64,000 nucleotides of DNA from Pandoraea bronchicola (GTDB lineage: Bacteria > Pseudomonadota > Gammaproteobacteria > Burkholderiales > Burkholderiaceae): assembly GCF_902459805.1 (NCBI RefSeq), contig NZ_CABPST010000005.1, positions 186,001-250,000 on the forward strand, given 5' to 3'. Shown one piece after another: positions 61,598 through 64,000 of this stretch (its first letter is position 1; each line of letters starts with the position of its first letter). The notes under the pieces are model-generated. The model had not been told where the DNA came from. It did no database searches and was given only the letters and a program-made list of their open reading frames with translations. A program made the translations under genes and the position numbers.

Positions 61598-64000
61598 TCA
61601 GACCGTTCCTGCGTCTGCGAACACCGAATCCCACAGCGCCATGACGGCCTCGCGTTCGGCCTCGACGTCAGCCGCCGGCACGCGCGCCGCTTCCACCCCA
61701 TCGAGCCGCAACTTGTGCTGACGCTTGCGATACGTCCGATAAGCCGCGGCCGCATCGCCGGCAAGCTTCGCGTCGATCAATCCGAGCTGGGCCGCTTCGC
61801 GAAGTAGCGCGATATTGCCCGCATTGCGCAGTAGCGACGCGTGCGCGCTTGAATACAGCAGCACCAGATACTGCACGGTGAACTCGATGTCGACCATGCC
61901 GCCACGGTCGTGCTTCAGGTCGAAGAGCTTGCTGGGGTTCGGATGCCCCTCCAGCACCTTGCGTCGCATCGCCACGATTTCCTGTGCGAGCGGCAGCGCC
62001 TGACGCGGCGTGGCGAGCACCTGCGCACGAATGTTCTCGAACATCGCGCCAATAGTCTCGTCGCCGGCGCAAAACCGCGCCCGCGTAAGCGCCTGATGCT
62101 CCCAGACCCATGCGGTATTCGCGTTGCCTTCGCGGAACTGATACTGACGGAAGCTCTCGATGTTCGTCACCAGCAGCCCCGACAAGCCGTTGGGCCGCAA
62201 CCGAAGATCGACGTCGAAGAGCATGCCCGCGCCCGTGTGCGTGGTAAGCCACGTCACGAACCGGCGGGCGAGCGCGGCGTAGGCGTCGGGCGCGCGGTCG
62301 TCGTCATCGTCGTAAAGGAAGATCAGGTCGAGGTCGGACGCATAGCCCAGTTCCTTGCCACCGAGCTTGCCGTAAGCGATGACGGAGAACTGCGGCACCT
62401 CGCGGTGACGTGTCGCCACGTGCGGCCAGACGGTCGAAATCGTCACGTCGACAATGATGTCGGCCAGTTCCGAGAGGCGGTCGCCAATCGCTTCGACCGA
62501 CAGCGCGCCCTGCAAATCGAGCAACAGAATGCGGAACACCTCGGCGTGATGCGCACGCCGCAGAATGTCCATCTGCACTTCGACGTTGCCTGCCGCACCG
62601 GCCGAGTTCAGGCTCAATAACAGTTGCGTCTTGAACGACGGCCAGTCGAACGGCGCGGCGAGCGCTTCGTCGTCGAGCAGTTCATCGAGCAATTGCGGAT
62701 GGCTGATCAGATAGCCGGCCGCCCAACGCGAGCCGGCCAGCACCTTGACGACGCGCTCCAGCGCACGCGGATACTCCGTGAGGAGCGCCAGATAGGAACT
62801 GCGGCGACTGATGGCCGAGAGCAGATCGAGCATGCGCGCGAGCACGGCATCGGCTTCGCCTGTGCCTGCGGCGCCTTCCACGGCGCGCTGCACGAGTTGA
62901 TCGAAGCGCCGCCGGCTGGTCTCGCCCAGCGCCTTGTAGCGTGACGATGTCCACACGGCCCGCAGACGGTCGAGCGCCCCTTCGGCGTCCGCGAAACCGA
63001 GACGCGTGAGTTGATTGCCGAGATCGCCCGTCTGCGCCTCGTCGGCCAGGCATTCACTCCACAACTCGGGCGGGCATTCGCACTCGCCCGTGCCGGACGC
63101 CCCGCGCTTCCCACCCTTCTGTGCATTGCCGCCCGCCTTGTCGGCGAAGATCTCGTCGAACTGTGCCGCCACGAATTCGCGATGCTCGTCGAGCTCGGTC
63201 ATGAAGCTGGCTTCGTCCGGGAAGCCCATCGCGCGCGCAACCGCTAGGCGATCGTCGCCGGGACCGGGGAGAATATGCGTCTGCGCGTCGTCCAGATACT
63301 GAATGCGGTGTTCGAGCTTGCGCAGGAAGACGTAGGCATTCGCCAGTTCGTCGGCGACGCTCTGCGCGAGCCAGCCGCGTCGCGCCGCGACGCCGAGTAC
63401 GGCAAGCGTTGGCCGCACGCGCAGTTCCGGCTCTTGACCGCCCCGGATCAATTGAAACACCTGCGCCGAGAATTCGACCTCACGAATGCCGCCACGCCCG
63501 AGCTTGATATCGTTGATGCGAGCGGGCTTGGCCCGTGCGCGGCGCTCCGCCTCGTGACGAATCTGCTCGTGCAGCGCCCGAATGGCGCCGATCACACCGT
63601 AATCCAGATAGCGCCGGAAAACGAACGGCTGGACGAGCGCGCTCAGCAGACGCTCGATGCGCTTGCCGGGCTCGCTTGCCAGCTCGGAGACGAGACGCCC
63701 CTTGATCCACGCATAGCGCTCCCACTCGCGCCCCTGCACGTAGAAATACTCTTCGAGCATCGGCAGGCTGCACACGAGCGGCCCCGAATCGCCGTTGGGG
63801 CGCAGGCGCATGTCCACGCGAAACACATAGCCGTCCGGCGTGAGTTCGGAAATCAAGCCGATCAGCTTGCGGCCGAGCTTGGTGAAGAATTCGTGGTTCG
63901 ACAGCAGCCGCAGGCGGTTCGCGGCGGCCGGGTCGGCATCGTCGGGCGCCGATGTGTCACCGTCGTCTTCATACAGAAAGATCAGGTCGATGTCCGACGA
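61598..64000 (-). CDS. glnE: Bifunctional glutamine synthetase adenylyltransferase/deadenylylase (partial, runs off right edge)
   Basis: The last 800 residues or so are present; the N-terminus lies beyond the window. GlnE adds or removes AMP on glutamine synthetase under PII control. The fragment opens within the first nucleotidyltransferase motif (SSDIDLIFLYEDD) and MRLRPNGDSGPLV, carries the central helical linker, and includes the second catalytic domain with YGKLGGKELGYASDLDLIFLYDDDDD and DLRLRPNGLSGLL. Both active domains therefore appear intact. The frame is open to the edge without interruption. Confidence 0.95.
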   Translation of the reverse strand, partial: SSDIDLIFLYEDDGDTSAPDDADPAAANRLRLLSNHEFFTKLGRKLIGLISELTPDGYVFRVDMRLRPNGDSGPLVCSLPMLEEYFYVQGREWERYAWIKGRLVSELASEPGKRIERLLSALVQPFVFRRYLDYGVIGAIRALHEQIRHEAERRARAKPARINDIKLGRGGIREVEFSAQVFQLIRGGQEPELRVRPTLAVLGVAARRGWLAQSVADELANAYVFLRKLEHRIQYLDDAQTHILPGPGDDRLAVARAMGFPDEASFMTELDEHREFVAAQFDEIFADKAGGNAQKGGKRGASGTGECECPPELWSECLADEAQTGDLGNQLTRLGFADAEGALDRLRAVWTSSRYKALGETSRRRFDQLVQRAVEGAAGTGEADAVLARMLDLLSAISRRSSYLALLTEYPRALERVVKVLAGSRWAAGYLISHPQLLDELLDDEALAAPFDWPSFKTQLLLSLNSAGAAGNVEVQMDILRRAHHAEVFRILLLDLQGALSVEAIGDRLSELADIIVDVTISTVWPHVATRHREVPQFSVIAYGKLGGKELGYASDLDLIFLYDDDDDRAPDAYAALARRFVTWLTTHTGAGMLFDVDLRLRPNGLSGLLVTNIESFRQYQFREGNANTAWVWEHQALTRARFCAGDETIGAMFENIRAQVLATPRQALPLAQEIVAMRRKVLEGHPNPSKLFDLKHDRGGMVDIEFTVQYLVLLYSSAHASLLRNAGNIALLREAAQLGLIDAKLAGDAAAAYRTYRKRQHKLRLDGVEAARVPAADVEAEREAVMALWDSVFADAGTV

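Overview
This window is high-GC bacterial chromosome from a betaproteobacterium, most likely Burkholderiaceae (Burkholderia/Pandoraea-like). The assignment rests on protein similarity and on familiar gene neighbourhoods: murJ/rpsT, DUF3579/argF, queG-xerD, tsaE-amiC-mutL-miaA, purM/hda-HAD-pcnB-folK-kinase-panB, grpE-trx-dnaK-dnaJ-pabBC, and hrcA/nadK-recN next to glnE. Genus is an inference. I found no rRNA, tRNA, insertion sequence, prophage or CRISPR array.

Layout. 1-18.5 kb is housekeeping: lipid II flippase MurJ, ribosomal protein S20, ornithine carbamoyltransferase, nucleoside phosphorylase PpnP, a patatin, MurB, YajQ, PlsY, YbaK, an acyl-CoA synthetase, XerD, QueG, TsaE, AmiC, a DedA protein, MutL and MiaA. 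19.5-30 kb looks accessory. It holds a polyamine/opine-type ABC transporter with an M24 pita-bread protein, a metal amidohydrolase and a LysR regulator, headed by two near-identical 14-bp palindromes exactly 30 bp apart, followed by a second LysR gene divergent from a 14-TM exporter. 30.1-36.3 kb returns to core genes (purM, hda, pcnB, folK, panB). 36.3-41.5 kb carries a TctDE-like two-component system divergent from a NitT/TauT-type ABC transporter.

The most unusual region is 41,529-45,915, a minus-strand operon of five genes. Its first gene encodes a 366-residue collagen-like protein made of about 110 Gly-X-Gln triplets behind a 36-residue leader. Then come a zinc-ribbon PP-loop ATPase, a 2OG-Fe(II) dioxygenase-like protein, a 121-residue protein of unknown type, and a radical SAM/SPASM enzyme resembling the FxsB/GrrM cyclophane synthases. 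The collagen-like protein, the PP-loop enzyme and the 121-residue protein share one N-terminal motif, L-x2-[DE]-Q-x2-[KH]-[IL]-x3-[TF]-G-x2-[ILV]. The only aromatic residues in the repeat tract are in nine GYQ[H/Q/Y]AQ interruptions, which match the aromatic-x-x pattern used by cyclophane-forming radical SAM enzymes. I propose a ribosomally made, post-translationally modified collagen-like polymer system. This is a hypothesis from sequence only.

46.3-64 kb is again core: the PabB-PabC fusion, the DnaJ/DnaK/thioredoxin-like/GrpE operon with a clear heat-shock (sigma-32) promoter, Hsp15, ferrochelatase, a FecR/DUF6600 protein whose collagen-like tail is put out of frame by a C6 tract, HrcA, NadK, RecN, and GlnE running off the right edge. 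At least nine genes have a -10 hexamer only 6-9 nt before the start codon, so leaderless transcripts appear common in this genome.
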